Source: Glossina fuscipes
Taxonomy: Eukaryota > Arthropoda > Insecta > Diptera > Glossinidae
Assembly (NCBI RefSeq): GCF_014805625.2
Contig: NW_023998414.1
Location: 20,398,124 to 20,462,123, forward strand
Length of the DNA: 64,000 bases
Direction of reading: 5' to 3'
The notes beneath the pieces are model-generated. The model searched no databases. It saw only the letters and a list, made by a program, of their open reading frames with translations, and was not told the DNA's origin. Positions 1-11,311 of this stretch are shown here, piece by piece. Position 1 is the stretch's first letter; each line of letters starts with the position of its first letter. The translations under genes and the position numbers were made by a program.

Positions 1-173
1 GCTCGGTGGACTCACCACCGCCAACTGCGCTGACAAGTCAGCCGAGCCCGTACGACACGTCGTCGATGTACTCAAACGCTATGACAGCGGTGACCAACCA
101 TCACGGCGATCTGCTGGGGACTGGAAACAGCAGCAACACCAAACAGCCTCCGAGCTATGAGGATTGTGTCAAA
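1..173 (+). CDS. N: Notch, intracellular tail, exon A (5' truncated by window)
   Basis: This is the 3' part of a Notch exon, open from the window edge and read in the frame whose first full codon is at position 3. It encodes a Ser/Pro-rich stretch ending QPPSYEDCVK. PPSY is a PPxY motif, the type bound by WW-domain Nedd4-family ubiquitin ligases that control Notch endocytosis. The frame runs into the intron at a GTAAAT donor (174), and the joined codons continue as NTQSLQSL, as in Drosophila Notch where PPSYEDC is followed by a similar Gln/Ser run. The EGF repeats, transmembrane segment, RAM and ankyrin repeats must lie to the left of the window. Joined coding length in the window is 419 residues. 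Identity rests on recognised conserved blocks, not on a search. Confidence 0.95.
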
Positions 174-243
174 GTAAATTTTTTTTAGATTATATATTAA
201 GATCTGTTACAACTATTCTAATCTGTTATTTTTGCTTGAATAG

Positions 244-493
244 AACACGCAATCCCTGCAATCGCTCGTACCACAACAAAGTCACGACATAATTAAACTC
301 GAAAATTATGGATACTCAATGGGTTCGCCATTTCACCAGGAATTAATGAATAATGGACAATCGGGTAATAACAGCGCTCCAAATGCTGGAAATGTTATTG
401 GTGGGCATGAACAAGGTTTGTCGCCACCTTACTCAAATCAATCACCGCATTCAGTGCAAAGTAATTTGGCTCTATCGCCACATGCCTATTTAG
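244..493 (+). CDS. N: Notch, intracellular tail, exon B
   Basis: The acceptor TTGAATAG ends at 243 and the donor GTAAGT begins at 494. The exon begins in phase 0 and ends in phase 1. It encodes a segment with DIIKLENYGYSMGSPF, HEQGLSPPYSNQSP and LALSPHAYLG, all closely matching the fly Notch tail. The centre, rich in Asn and Gly, is shorter than the Gly-rich stretch I recall for D. melanogaster. Both flanking introns are very short (70 and 66 nt), typical of flies. The Ser/Pro-rich composition is that of the region between the ankyrin repeats and the PEST domain. Confidence 0.95.
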
Positions 494-559
494 GTAAGTA
501 ATGAGTTATCAGAATATTTTTTTTAAATAAATGAATAAAATTGTGTTTTTTTTTGATAG

Positions 560-1057
560 GTTCACCATCTCCTGCCAAGTCACGTCCCAGCCTACCAACA
601 TCACCTACACATATGCAAGCCATGCGACATGCCACACAGCAGAAACAATTTTGTGGTAGCAATCTAAATACTCTGCTTGGCGGAAGTAGTGCTTCCAATG
701 GTGTTAATCAAAACTCACCAAATAGCATGAGCTTTCAAACGTCAAGTAGTCAAAGCTCGCCCGTTAACTTAGGTATAATTTCACCAACTGGTAGTGATAT
801 GGGAATTATGTTGACAACACAACAACAAATACAACAGCAGCAACAACAACAACAGTTGCAACAGCAGCAGCAACAACAACACCAACAAAATAACAATAAA
901 AGTAGTGCAATATTGCAAACAATGCAACAGCAACATCATCACCAACAGCAGCAACAACAGCAGCAGCAGCAACAACAGTTAGGGGGAGGCAGTGCAGGGA
1001 GTAATATAGAATTTAGTTCAGCGGGCTTGGACTTGAATAGTTTTTGTGGATCACCGG
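560..1057 (+). CDS. N: Notch, intracellular tail, exon C with opa repeat
   Basis: The exon joins in phase 1 on both sides (acceptor TTTTGATAG ending at 559, donor GTAAGT at 1058). The start SPSPAKSRPSLPTSPTH and the following MQAMRHATQQKQF are near-identical to the fly Notch tail, as is LGIISPTGSDMGIML. Next come the polyglutamine blocks (opa repeat), broken by Leu, His and an NNNKSSAILQTM spacer, and then a GLDLNSFCGSP block. This is the low-complexity transcription-associated part of the Notch intracellular domain, released by gamma-secretase to work with Su(H) in the nucleus. Repeat length is probably polymorphic. Confidence 0.96.
819..978 (+). repeat. opa-type CAR trinucleotide repeat coding for polyglutamine
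   Basis: Runs of CAA and CAG codons encode Gln tracts of 7 to 12 residues, interrupted by Leu, His (CAT/CAC) and a non-repetitive spacer near 885-925. This is the opa (M) repeat first described in Drosophila Notch. Mixing of CAA with CAG usually lowers slippage but does not abolish it. Confidence 0.95.
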
Positions 1058-1188
1058 GTAAGTGCGAATTTTAATTAAAAGTATAAGCACAAGATAATAA
1101 TTAAATGCATCATAGAGTCGTCTAATAATTAACGTTTTACTCATTGATTGATATAATTATTTACTTGCTTTTTTCTTTTGCTACGTAG

Positions 1189-1529
1189 ACTCATTTCATT
1201 CCGGGCAAATGAATCCGCCTTCAATACAGAGTTCAATGTCGGCTAGTTCACCATCTGCAGCCAATATGTTGTCGCCGTCATCTCAACAAAATCAGGCCTT
1301 TTATCAGTACCTGACCCCGCCCAGTCAACATTCGGGCAGTCATACACCGCAACATATGGTCCAAACACTAGATAATTTTCCCACACCATCGCCCGAATCG
1401 CCTGGTCATTGGTCCAGCTCTTCACCTCGCTCCGATTGGTCGGAGGGTGTACAGTCACCCGGCGCCAATAATTTATACATTTCAGGCGGTCATCAGGCCA
1501 ATAAAGGCTCTGAGGCGATTTACATTTGA
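1189..1529 (+). CDS. N: Notch, last exon with PEST degron and stop
   Basis: The acceptor CTACGTAG ends at 1188 and the first codon (GAC) is split across the intron. The protein reads DSFHSGQMNPPSIQSS and then NMLSPSSQQNQAFYQYLTPP, followed by TPSPESPGHWSSSSPRSDWS and ending GSEAIYI before a TGA at 1527-1529. WSSSSP followed by DWSEGV is the conserved PEST/phosphodegron block found from flies to vertebrates. It is recognised by Fbw7/Archipelago-type ligases and limits the half-life of the nuclear fragment. The C-terminus is complete and intact. Compared with my memory of D. melanogaster, two residues (Asn-Ser) are missing between SPRS and DWSEG. Confidence 0.97.
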
Positions 1530-3021
1530 CAATGAAGGTAAAAGGGAGTCAGCTCAACGAAAGAACGAGAGAAGTAGAGAGAGTAAGCTAAGGAGCTCTC
1601 CCATAACATTAACGATGTAGAAGCCGAGTGCATTCGAATGAATAAAACTGCATGCAAAGAGACTTACTAATAACTCTGTAGAAAATATGTAATACTTAAT
1701 AACTGTAAACTATAAGATGTAACGACTTTTAATCTTTAATATATAATGTAATCAATAGTCTGTTTCAAAAAGTACTCGCCCTCCAAATTCAAAACAACAG
1801 CCATAAAGATTAAGCTCCAGCTCTGGTAATAATTTCACAGAACAAAATTAATTTGGTGGCATATTATGTAAAAATCGAAACTGATTAAATTGTAATTTAT
1901 TTTAAAAACAAAAACTTATTTTATTATTATATATTATTTTATTTTAATACGTAGACGACTTAAAAAAACAATTACATCAGCTAAATTATGAAACTCATCA
2001 AGAATCTCTCTATTTTACATTAGCAAACACCCAAACAAAATTAATGAATAATTGAAATTTTAAAAGCAATCTCAAGCACGTCCTTTAATTCCCATTAGAA
2101 AGGAGAGAAAAGGACATAATAACTAATTTAAGTTTTTCTTTTTGTAAGTTTAGCTTTAACTTTACTAATTTGAATTGTTTTTATTATAACGATGTTAATA
2201 ACACAACAGAATTGATTGACATCTTACTCGGTCCCACATCTCTACCGGATTTGCGGTCTTCTTGTTCACAAATTCTTGGGCATCAATTTTAAAAGCAAAA
2301 ACAAACTGTAGAAGACAAATTTTTCAAATTTTTAATAGTTTAGCTTACTTATAGATATATATTTTCCTTTTTCCCCTTGTTTGTAAATTAGTACGTAAGA
2401 CTAGCTATGATACGAGTAATGAATAGTATAAATAAGTTTTGAAATTAGTTAATAAAAAGGAAAAGAAATCTATTGCTTCCAACTCATACCGTAAGTGAAA
2501 AAAAAAAAGAAAACAAAGAAAAAAAAAGGATCGATCATATAGTTTCTAAATGTTTGCTAGAAAGCTATGTACGATCAATAAACTGAATAATAAAAGCAAA
2601 CGCGGACATTTATTATTATTACGATATTCTTATAAGTTTTTTTCTCTTGTGTAAAAAGTATCTCACATATTGTTAAGTTGTTGTATTTCCTCAAATAAGC
2701 AGTGCCCAAAATAGGTAATCTCCTTTCGTTTATTTTGTATTTTGTATTTTTTTTTATTTTTTTTAATTTTTTTTTTTTTAAATCATAACCATTGTAAAAT
2801 TGCATTTTCTTTTCTTTTAATTTGATTTTTATTTTCTTTCCCTTCTTCAGATTTTATCTTACTTTAATAAATTTTTGTTTTCATTGCTTTTTTGTCTAGT
2901 AAAGCAAACCAGTTGATTCATGTAAGCTAAAAAAAAAAAAAAATAATTACATAAACAATATTTTTTAAACATATCTAAGTGCTAAATTTTCTATTTAAAT
3001 TAATTAGTTTTTAGTTGAAGG

Positions 3022-3068
<47 letters not shown>

Positions 3069-3340
3069 AAGATACATTATACATTATTTATATACATATA
3101 TGCAACATACATATAAAAAAAAGGATAAAGAATTCAGTAAAAATTACCCAGAATAATCCGTAAGGTTAGTTTTGTGTCAAATTTGTCTCTATATAAAAAT
3201 ATTTCATTTAATTTTCTTTTCTTATGCTTTACTTTTTTGCTTACATTTATTTTTCTACGTGTGTGAACAGTATATCATGTACTGGAAATAAATTCAATTT
3301 ATAATTATTGTTTATAAAAAAAAAAAAAAAAAAAAAAACT
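1530..3340 (+). other. N: Notch 3' UTR and downstream AT-rich DNA
   Basis: No coding potential follows the Notch stop. AATAAA poly(A) signals occur at 1641, 2451, 2577, 2866 and 3287, so several 3' ends are possible. An AGCTTTA heptamer at 2150-2156 matches the Brd-box, a microRNA-complementary motif known from Notch-pathway 3' UTRs; a single 7-mer can be chance. Homopolymer A runs at about 2929-2943, 3022-3067 and 3317-3338 break up the region. The true transcript end cannot be chosen from sequence alone. Confidence 0.7.
3022..3067 (+). repeat. 46-nt uninterrupted poly(A) tract
   Basis: A single run of about 46 A residues lies in the presumed Notch 3' UTR or just beyond. It may be an expanded homopolymer or the tail of an old retroposed sequence; no retroposed body is recognisable on its 5' side. 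Confidence 0.85.
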
Positions 3341-3887
3341 GTTCCGGAGTTCTTTATTCCACTGGAAGATTATATCGACGAAGCAATTTTTTCTCTTTAA
3401 AAAGGATTTCCTATTTTTCAAAAAATTAAGGCATCATCGACTTTCTGTGTATAATTTGCAATTCCTGCCTTTAAGCGAAGATCCTTTCATTTGATAGACA
3501 ATTATGTATATTTCGAACCACATTCTTCACGACTTGGTATGCGCACTTTGTAGATAATTAGGAAAATGAAAAATTCCGTCCTTATGTACATACGATTTTT
3601 CGATAATTGTGCGAAATGGCTTCACTTACTTTAGAATTTAATTTAACGGGATTGCGGAATAAAGTTTGTTTGTAAGTTTCAGTACGCAATCGCCATTCCA
3701 ATGGATGGACGAACAATAGACATGACCAAATGATTTTTGGCTGTAAAAGCCCATCGAAACGCAATAAGAATAAGTTGATTATTTTAGTCAATCTAACGTT
3801 TCAATTTAGGATTTTCACAAGTGAGGAAGTATGATAGTCGGTGCATGGCATCAAATGCTGTCAGTCATGACTATATCAATATCGCAT

Positions 3888-4610
3888 ATTTATGCCGAAC
3901 ACTCAAGGATGAGAGGTACATCAATTTTATCGAAACGCTTGCAACGCCCAGAAAGCACATCCAGAGACCCCACAAAGTATATATATTCTTGATCAGCATC
4001 AAATTCTGAATCGATTGAAGCATCTCCGTCGAACCAACCAACTTTGAACTTGGTAGAAACATTCAAAGTTCTTGCACACTGGTTGATATTGGAAACCACT
4101 GTTTTCTAAAAGAAGAAAAAATTGGTCCTTCGCTAGTACGTGTTAAAAAATGGAAAAAAATTAGTCGCGGTTTTCCAGTTTTGTAGAGTGTCACCATTTC
4201 ATTTTTTTTTCTTCAAATCCTTTACAACGCACAGAAACAAGGCTGAAAACTCTCAAAAAGTATATAAATTCTTCGACAGCTTCATATTTGAAATGCACCT
4301 AAACATGTCCGTCTGTTCGTCTACCCGATTGTACAGTATCTGTGGTAAACGAAATATACAAATCGAAAATAAACATATTGGGTACAAATTTGCAAAATAA
4401 TCTGGAAGAGACCTAAATTTTTCAAACGAAACGCCTACAACGCACATACGTAGCAAAAATTTTTATTTTGAAAATAGAAAAAATCAGCGGCACCCTCTCC
4501 ATATTGTAGGGCGTGAAGATTTAGTTCTTTTACTTTTTTGATCTTTTTTAGGATAACGGTGATGGGTACAAAACATTCGGTCACGACCGAATATAATTTT
4601 CTTGCTTGTT
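3888..4610 (+). mobile_element. INE-1/DINE-1-like non-autonomous Helitron-type element, near full length
   Basis: The left part carries CAGAGACCCCATAAAG-like sequence (here GAGACCCCACAAAG, 3962-3975) followed by TATATATTCTTGATCAGCAT, the same order as Drosophila INE-1. The centre has a GTCCGTCTGTTCGTCTACC stretch. The right end has CGGTGATGGGTA, then a perfect hairpin ATTCGGTC-AC-GACCGAAT (4574-4591) and the terminal TTTCTTGCTTGTT. Sub-terminal inverted repeats plus a 3' hairpin and a short tail are the recognised structure of Helentron-associated INEs. It has no coding capacity. The middle (about 4110-4250) is diverged. Confidence 0.8.
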
Positions 4611-4889
4611 AAAACTAATTTTTTTTTAATTAATATTCTAGATCATATAAGAATAACCTCTGCGTTCGGGAATTTGAAAGTGGCAATAGTTACTCCTGTT
4701 GGGAAAATGTTAATTCTTCCTGAAAACTTCGACCAATTAGTATTCTTCCTCCTCTACCGAAAGACCTCGAATGGTTAGTAATGGGTCAGTTTAGGCTGCA
4801 CTTGCCCACGACGAGTTTGTTAACGCTAATCAGTCTGGGTACAAACTGGGGCATAGCTGTAACGTAGCGATTCATTTTTAAGTGACATT

Positions 4890-5690
4890 TGCCATAAGTT
4901 CACTGCCCTTGTAATAATTGATTGTTAGAAAGCTTTTGATACTGCCGACTACAAATTAGTGTTGCAAACTTTGGGTTCAGTTCGATTGCGATTAATCCGA
5001 TCAGGTCTTATTTGGCGAATCGGCATGGTTGATTGTAATTTTTTCTCTGAATTGAAGGTGAACACTTCTGGTATGCCGCATAGGTTCATTCTGGGACCTA
5101 TCTTATTTAAAAACTTTATTCACGGTTTGGTTGCAAGTTGCCACAACTGTCGCATTTATTTATTTGTTGATGATACACAAATCCATCTCTCATGCTCACG
5201 CGGAATGTTGGATGATTTGATCCAACGTATCGATGAAGATTCGGATAGCTTTACTTTCTGGTCTGATTCTAACAATCTAATGGTGAATACTAGCAAAACT
5301 GCAGCCATCACTATTTTGCCGGTCGGCTGTGACTCCAATTCCTTGTCATCTGTTTAGAAGTTTGAAGAAGAGACTGAGATTGTTAGTGTAACCTGCTAGC
5401 TTGGGTTTAAGCTCAACTCTCACTTGAGTGCTGAAGTCTGATTCTAACAACCTAATGAGAAAATCTTGTTTGCTAAATCTCACTTTATCCCAAGTAAGTA
5501 TTTATCAGCTGTAAACTTGTGGAACTCGTTACCACTTCGTATTAAAGCGATTATTAGCGGGGTGAAGGGGTTCTATAGTGTCCATTTAGGCTTTCTACAA
5601 TTTATAATTAGTAGTCTGTACCAATATCTCCAATCCAATACCTGCATCCAATACTGTATAACATAGTTATTATCTATATATTACCATTAC
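4890..5690 (+). mobile_element. Decayed CR1/Jockey-type LINE, reverse transcriptase to 3' end
   Basis: Translations in the + direction show reverse-transcriptase motifs in order. KAFDTADYKLVLQTL (about 4932-4976) matches the usual FSKAFDTVDH block. SGMPHRFILGPILFKNFIHG (5069-5128) matches SGVPQGSxLGPLLF. FVDDTQIHLS (5164-5193) is the YADD catalytic box, here FVDD, and LMVNTSKTAA (5279-5308) follows. After a stop at 5356-5358, a further segment with LWNSLPLRIKA (5517-5549) is the C-terminal signature common to CR1/Jockey-like elements. Frameshifts and stops make it inactive. The 5' end (endonuclease) is missing. Confidence 0.85.
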
Positions 5691-7817
5691 TCATAACTAG
5701 TGCCGCAAGAGATTTTATATTATTTACAACAGTAATTATTTTATAATTATGTTGTCATTAATAATCATTGTTATTAATTAATAAACTAAATTAAAGTGAA
5801 TTAAACAATCTTTACGTTTGGATCTACTGGCAAAAGATAATGTAAAAGCCAAATATAAATTTTACATCTAGTTTAGCTAAGGTAATGATTCTAGTCTCAC
5901 AATCAGCATAATTTTAAATAAAAGACTAGGAACTTTACGCATTTGCTGTTATGTACACGACCTTTAAGTAAGGTAATGTGAATATATGACCTCCTCATTG
6001 TGTCTAATCCGAAGCGCATCATGCGCCCAAAGGGTATATACATAAATTTCTTTGCTCTTCCCAGTCAACTAATATCTTTACTTTGGTAAACTTCTCTTCC
6101 GAATAATCTATTAGGATCATGATCACGTCATTTTCTTATATCGATTCACTTACAGTTCACAATAAAATATATGTTAATAACGCGGAACATTTACATAGAG
6201 TTTTCCAACATTGGCGATGGTTTTCAGTAATTGGATTACATAAAATGATCGAGACCCCATTTCGTTGACAACTTTATCATAATTCAACACCACAAAGCGG
6301 CCACAGCGACCTTCTATTCAGCTCTATTCTATTCGTTCCCCGTTGTCGCTTCCTTTTGATAAAGGAAGGTTATGAATTTTGTACTTTGAAGTCTGCTCTC
6401 TTTCAAGATGTTCGCAAAAGAACAAAGTTAGATGTCAAGACGCTTCGGACATAAAACTAAGGAAACTCTTTACAAAAACTTGGTAAATATATGCCAGCTG
6501 ACTATATTCCGCAGTATTGGACCATCGTCAGTACCTTAAAATGTAGAACATCTGCATTATAGGACATTCTGACGAAACTTCAAATTTATATATGTAAACT
6601 ATAATTAGCAGCTTACTGGCAAAAATATCACATAAATCCTTAACCTCGTTTCACTTTATCTACCTAATAGCGACTCATTTAGCTTGTATATTGTCAAGCT
6701 CGACACATTAATTATTATATAAATATAAGCAAATAAGTCAACACTACGCCCCCATGTATGAACAAATGCAATATGCGACCATTTTTCGATGCATATTTCT
6801 ATGTGTTCGATTGCTCTGCAGTGCATACGTCCGTCACTGTTCAATTTCAATCAACCGATCAGAGCAACGCCTTTTCCCAGAAAAAGGTTTATTTCTCCTT
6901 AAATACAAACACAAGTCAACTTTTTTTTTTTTAATTTTGTATTTTTTTTGAAAATCCTTCCAGTATATTAGACAATTTATAAACATGATCTGCGTCATAT
7001 TCGTGAAACATTATTTCCGTTCATTTTCAGGAACTCTACTCACTTACATAATATGCGAATACAATTAGCTCTCGATATCTCAAGCATGTTCATAGATTGC
7101 ATTCTTTGAAGTTCTAAAGCGAACCCCAATATTAATATATCCTCATCTTTTATCCATGCTGTGAAGATAACAACAATAGGAAATGCTTTGCAATTCGAAA
7201 TTGTAAAGAGAATTATCTTACCATGAATAATTTTAGACGGTATTACGATTCTTTCCTTAATAAAATTTGCGAAAATCCTACTTTCTTTTGCAACGAAAAT
7301 CGAAATCATTTCCAAGATCTTGCTTTCCAATTGTTAGATTTCGACTTATTCATTTTATTATTGTATTTCGAAACTGTCGTAATACCTCTATGCGAATCAA
7401 ATAATATAGTGACAACCTTTTAATTTGAATATTGGTATCAATATCTTAGGACATAGATTAAAAGAATTTCATGAATGCATCTGTATTAAGCTTTCAGTTT
7501 ATATACATATAAGTATATATATAATTGCGTGTGTATAATACGCACGCACGTAAATAGTGATGATTCTAACATTGAAATTAATTTTAAATTAATTTTACGT
7601 AAAATTAAAACAATTTACTACGTTTAAAAATTTGTTAAAATTATTATTGTGTACATCTAAATCACCGTTCTCATCGATCCATAGTCGCCCCTTAAACTCA
7701 CATAAGAATTCCAAAATGCTTAATTTATAACCGCTGTGCGATATTGTATACTAAATGGAAAGTGTTATTTTCAATAACCCTCGACTATATTTCTTTGTTC
7801 ACTGCGGCAGAATGCAG
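5691..7817. other. Intergenic DNA without identifiable genes
   Basis: This AT-rich stretch holds only short chance reading frames, including a 96-codon one on the minus strand (7040-7330) with no recognisable domain. I see no repeat family or RNA gene. It probably contains the 3' UTR of the minus-strand gene ending at 7818. Confidence 0.6.
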
Positions 7818-8063
7818 TTACATGCTTCCTTCTTCCTTGGATTTTTTAGAATTTGCAACTTGTTCTGTTTGTGGTTTTTTAGCACCCGAATAAGCACAAA
7901 TTCCGCCCTTGCATTGAAATGGAAATTCCGGCGCTGCCTTTATTATGTTACCATCGGCATCTTTCTTTTCCCATGGATTCCAGTATCGTAACAAAATGGG
8001 TTGAAAGAATCTATGCCATATGTACAACAGTACTGGTATAATAAAACAAGGCACACAAACCAT
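7818..8063 (-). CDS. CG18508: UPF0729 family protein (C18orf32/CG18508-like), 81 residues
   Basis: A complete single-exon gene with start at 8061-8063 and TAA stop at 7818-7820. The N-terminus MVCVPCFIIPVLLYIWHRFF is the signature of the UPF0729 family: two cysteines at positions 3 and 6, then a short hydrophobic membrane segment. The human member is C18orf32, an ER/lipid-droplet-associated protein of about 76 residues; the function in flies is not established to my knowledge. The rest is a conserved-looking NPWEKKD and PEFPFQCKGGICAYS section and a Lys/Glu-rich tail. Length fits the family. I recall the D. melanogaster orthologue lying next to Notch, which would make this gene order conserved; that is from memory. 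The symbol is assigned by resemblance only. Confidence 0.88.
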   Translation of the reverse strand: MVCVPCFIIPVLLYIWHRFFQPILLRYWNPWEKKDADGNIIKAAPEFPFQCKGGICAYSGAKKPQTEQVANSKKSKEEGSM

Positions 8064-8174
8064 GTTGATACGAAGAGAAAGCTAAAGAAATAAAAATTTC
8101 TACGATAATTCTTTAAAAAGTAAAAAAAAACCAAATTCCACTTCTCCCAAAGAAAATTGTTTTTTGTGATATGC

Positions 8175-8619
8175 AAAACAGCTGTTTGAAATAGTTTTTA
8201 TTATAACTGATTACACCTCTGGTTAAAACTTATCGGTTTTCATTGACGACTCATGTACATAAACGATAATTCGTTTTGATATTTGTATAAATTGCGAAAA
8301 ATATTACATAGCGTAAAAAATATGTGTATATATATATTTGTATAAATATATATTTGCGTTTGTGATTATGGACCGCACCTAGTACGTATTAGTTATGAAC
8401 GTAAAAATAGCTGTTTGAAATAATTTTTATTATAACTGATTACATCTCTGGTTAAAAGTATCGGCTCTCATTGACAACTTATGTACATAAATTATAATTC
8501 GTATTGGTATTCGTATAAGTGTTGCAAGTATTACATAGCCCAAAAAAATTTGAACTTCATATATATATAAATACTACTAATACTATTAGCTACGCATACT
8601 ACGTACTAATTATGAATAT
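8175..8619. repeat. Imperfect tandem duplication, two units of about 220 bp
   Basis: Unit 1 (8175-8402) and unit 2 (8403-8619) share the same order of blocks. They are: AGCTGTTTGAAATA then TTTTTATTATAACTGATTAC; CTCTGGTTAAAA; CATTGACRACT; ATGTACATAAA; TATTACATAG; and ACGTAYTARTTATGAA at the end. Differences are substitutions and small indels, chiefly in a TATATA-rich middle part. It starts about 110 bp upstream of the UPF0729 start codon, so it may include that gene's promoter or 5' UTR. Confidence 0.9.
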
Positions 8620-11280
8620 TTGTCGTATTTCATTATCATAAGCCTGCTTAAATGAATACGATTGAAGGATGCACGCATATTGAATTTATTTAACTTCGGA
8701 ATGAAAGGCACAGTTTGCAGTCTTCTTGAGTTGATCAGTCGTTAACCACGTAAAATCCGTATCATTTACTATGGTTTGAAGTTTAAGCTTAACCAAGATT
8801 TCTGTATAGAAATTTCCAGATATATTAAACTTCAAAAATAAGCTAATTTTTTCTTAGGCATAGCCAGCATTGCCAAGATTAAAAATTTAAGTTGAAAGCA
8901 ATGAAAACAATGCGTTTTCACGTAAGGGAGTTTTTAAGCATATCAGGAAAGATGGTAAACTTTTTAACAAGCTTGCTAATCAACTACGCCATTCATATTC
9001 TTAACATTAATTTTTAACAATATGTTAAAATTGATTCGCTTTCCAACAAAACGGATACGCACAATCATAATAATGGTGGCAAAACTAAATAATAAACTAG
9101 AAAACCTTGTGTTAGTTCCTATAAATCGTATTAACTAATTCATTTATTGGTAACAATCTCTACGTTATTTGAAATGATTTATCGATAATGTACATAGGAA
9201 CGCTGTTGTCAGCTACATCATTTTTTAAAGAATATGCAGAGTTGCAAAAAAGCGTAGGTCCCAACTCTTAATGTACTTTCATGTTCTTAATGCGAATGGA
9301 ATGTTGCTCGTTACAGGGTTTTTACTACCCCGTTTTACTCTTACCTGAACATTTTAAGAAAGAATACCACACGACTTCTGACTTACCCTTCACGTGAATT
9401 ACTAAGCACTTCTATTGCAATAAGGGAATATGTATCAACGATACAAAGAGAGCATTTTTTACAAATTAAAGAAATATATAAAAGTATATAAAAAATGAAG
9501 GAAAATATAATTGCCAACTTGATTCGTTTACGTTATTGAAAGTTTGGCATTATTTATACCTTAATGGTTAATTATTAAAAGTTGCGTAAAATGCATATAT
9601 AAAATTATTTTAAAAAAAGAAAAATTTTAAGTTAAAAAAATGTTTAGTTTGAACGTTTACTTTTATTTTTGGCTTTGCTTGGAAATAAAATTCTATTTCT
9701 GAGAGTAAAAATTACTTTCCTGTATACTTCTTATGTAGATACAAAAGCACGTTTCTCCAATTCTCCAAATTTTTCAATTATTATGGCTACAATAAAAATA
9801 AAAGAAAATAAATAAAAAATCGACTAAGTAATTAAACAATTATAAGTGAGAAGTTCATCCAACAACTTAGATTTTCTATGATTTTCTATGATTTTAAATA
9901 AAATACTGTTGTTGGATCTGGAATGCTAATACAATACATGGAATTTTCGATCAAATTTACTCAATAAAATACTACATCGTACTAAGTGAAACAAGTGTAG
10001 ATGTTAGTTTTTCCGTTTTTTTCTTTAGTTTGGTCGTTGCCAAAATGGGCTTTCTAATTGTTTTCTTCGCAACATTCTCTTTGCATCAGGTGTTCCTCAA
10101 CGAGGCCATCATGACTCTACTCTTTTCACTTTCTTATACAAATTATCGCCACGTTCGAATATTTTTCTCATTCTTACAATATGATAAAAAACAAATGATA
10201 TTGGTTTGGTAGTTCCCTACATTCACATAAATATTGCCATGAATTTTTGTTCGCTATATTGTACGCGCGTTAGTGTGTATTCAATTTTATATATAATTGC
10301 TATTATTATCATTATCGTTTGTCTCTTCCTCGTTTGATATAGTTTAAACTTAAAGTTGAAATCTTCTTAAGTAATTAAGCCTTAGCTCTTTATTATATAA
10401 CTATAAGTTATACTTCAGAAGTTTTAGTAACGCTATTAGCTGAAGTTTATGTTCAATGAAATTGTACGTAATTATAAATTAGTTAAATTCTTGATATCTC
10501 GAATACCATCTTGTCAAATTATGGATTCTAATAATGCGCTCATTTGTAAAGGTTGCGTTATTGACCGCTAGTGTATATAATTAACTAGTGAAAGTAACGA
10601 GTGCAAACCCTATGCATATTCATTCTGCTTGGTTCAGATTTTAAATTCCGTGTTTTTGCATATAGTGGGAAAAGAGCAACATCAGACCAATCTCTATGCA
10701 TTAATTGCGTTCTACTAAATACTGTGTCTATACCGAGGTAACCCTAATAACTAGACATGAATGTAAATTTCAAAGCTTGGCAATATTTTCTTATTGTTAA
10801 ATTAAAAGTAAATTTTGCTCTCAGAAAAGTCAAAACAGGTCTCACTAAGTATGTAAAGTAAAGACATCAGCAAAGCAAAAATTTCTTATTTTCTTTCTCG
10901 TTCTCATCGGATTCGGTCTTGTTTGGTGAATGTTGTGAACCGTATTTTTTTTATTTTTTTTTATTTTGCGTTTCCAACAATTTCATTTTTTCTCTTATCT
11001 GTGTGTGGGTTTTGTAAAATACTAATGTGATAAAATCAAAGGTGAAGATAGAATCGAAATGATGGCTAAAGGTATGATTGATGGATTTCAACTAACGTTG
11101 CCGAAGTAGCGAAAACAGATTTATTTTGTGTGCTCCGTAAAGACGAATTTTCCCCAAATTTTTTAGATCAACGATAATAATATTCAAGCCAAAAAAAAAA
11201 GTATTGAATCTATCAAATCGTACAAGAATAATTGTAAGATAAAAGCGAAAAATTGACGGAGATCTGCAGAGAGAACAACA
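8620..11280. other. Intergenic DNA and presumed Rip11 5' region
   Basis: AT-rich sequence with short chance frames only. The last few hundred bases before 11281 should hold the Rip11 5' UTR and promoter, but I could not identify a convincing TATA box or initiator, and an upstream non-coding exon is possible. Confidence 0.5.
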
Positions 11281-11311
11281 ATGTGGAGTCCAACACATAT
11301 TAAAGTGACAA
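11281..11311 (+). CDS. Rip11: Rip11 (class I Rab11-FIP), first coding exon, 31 nt
   Basis: The exon codes for MWSPTHIKVT plus the first base of a split Ile codon, followed by a GTACGT donor at 11312. MWSPTHIQVTVQRARGL is the N-terminus I recall for insect Rab11-family interacting proteins, and the next exon, 13 kb away, starts in the matching phase with RGARGLLTKG. The start codon has A at -3 in a CAACAATG context typical of flies. These residues form the first beta strand of the C2 domain. The exon is too short to be found by ORF length; I chose it from protein identity and splice phase. Confidence 0.9.

Noticed and set aside
781..975. Minus-strand poly-Leu frame within Notch
   Set aside because: Shadow of the opa CAR repeat.
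7040..7330. 96-codon minus-strand frame
   Set aside because: No domain or signal recognised, AT-rich composition, and an overlapping frame on the other strand. Probably chance.
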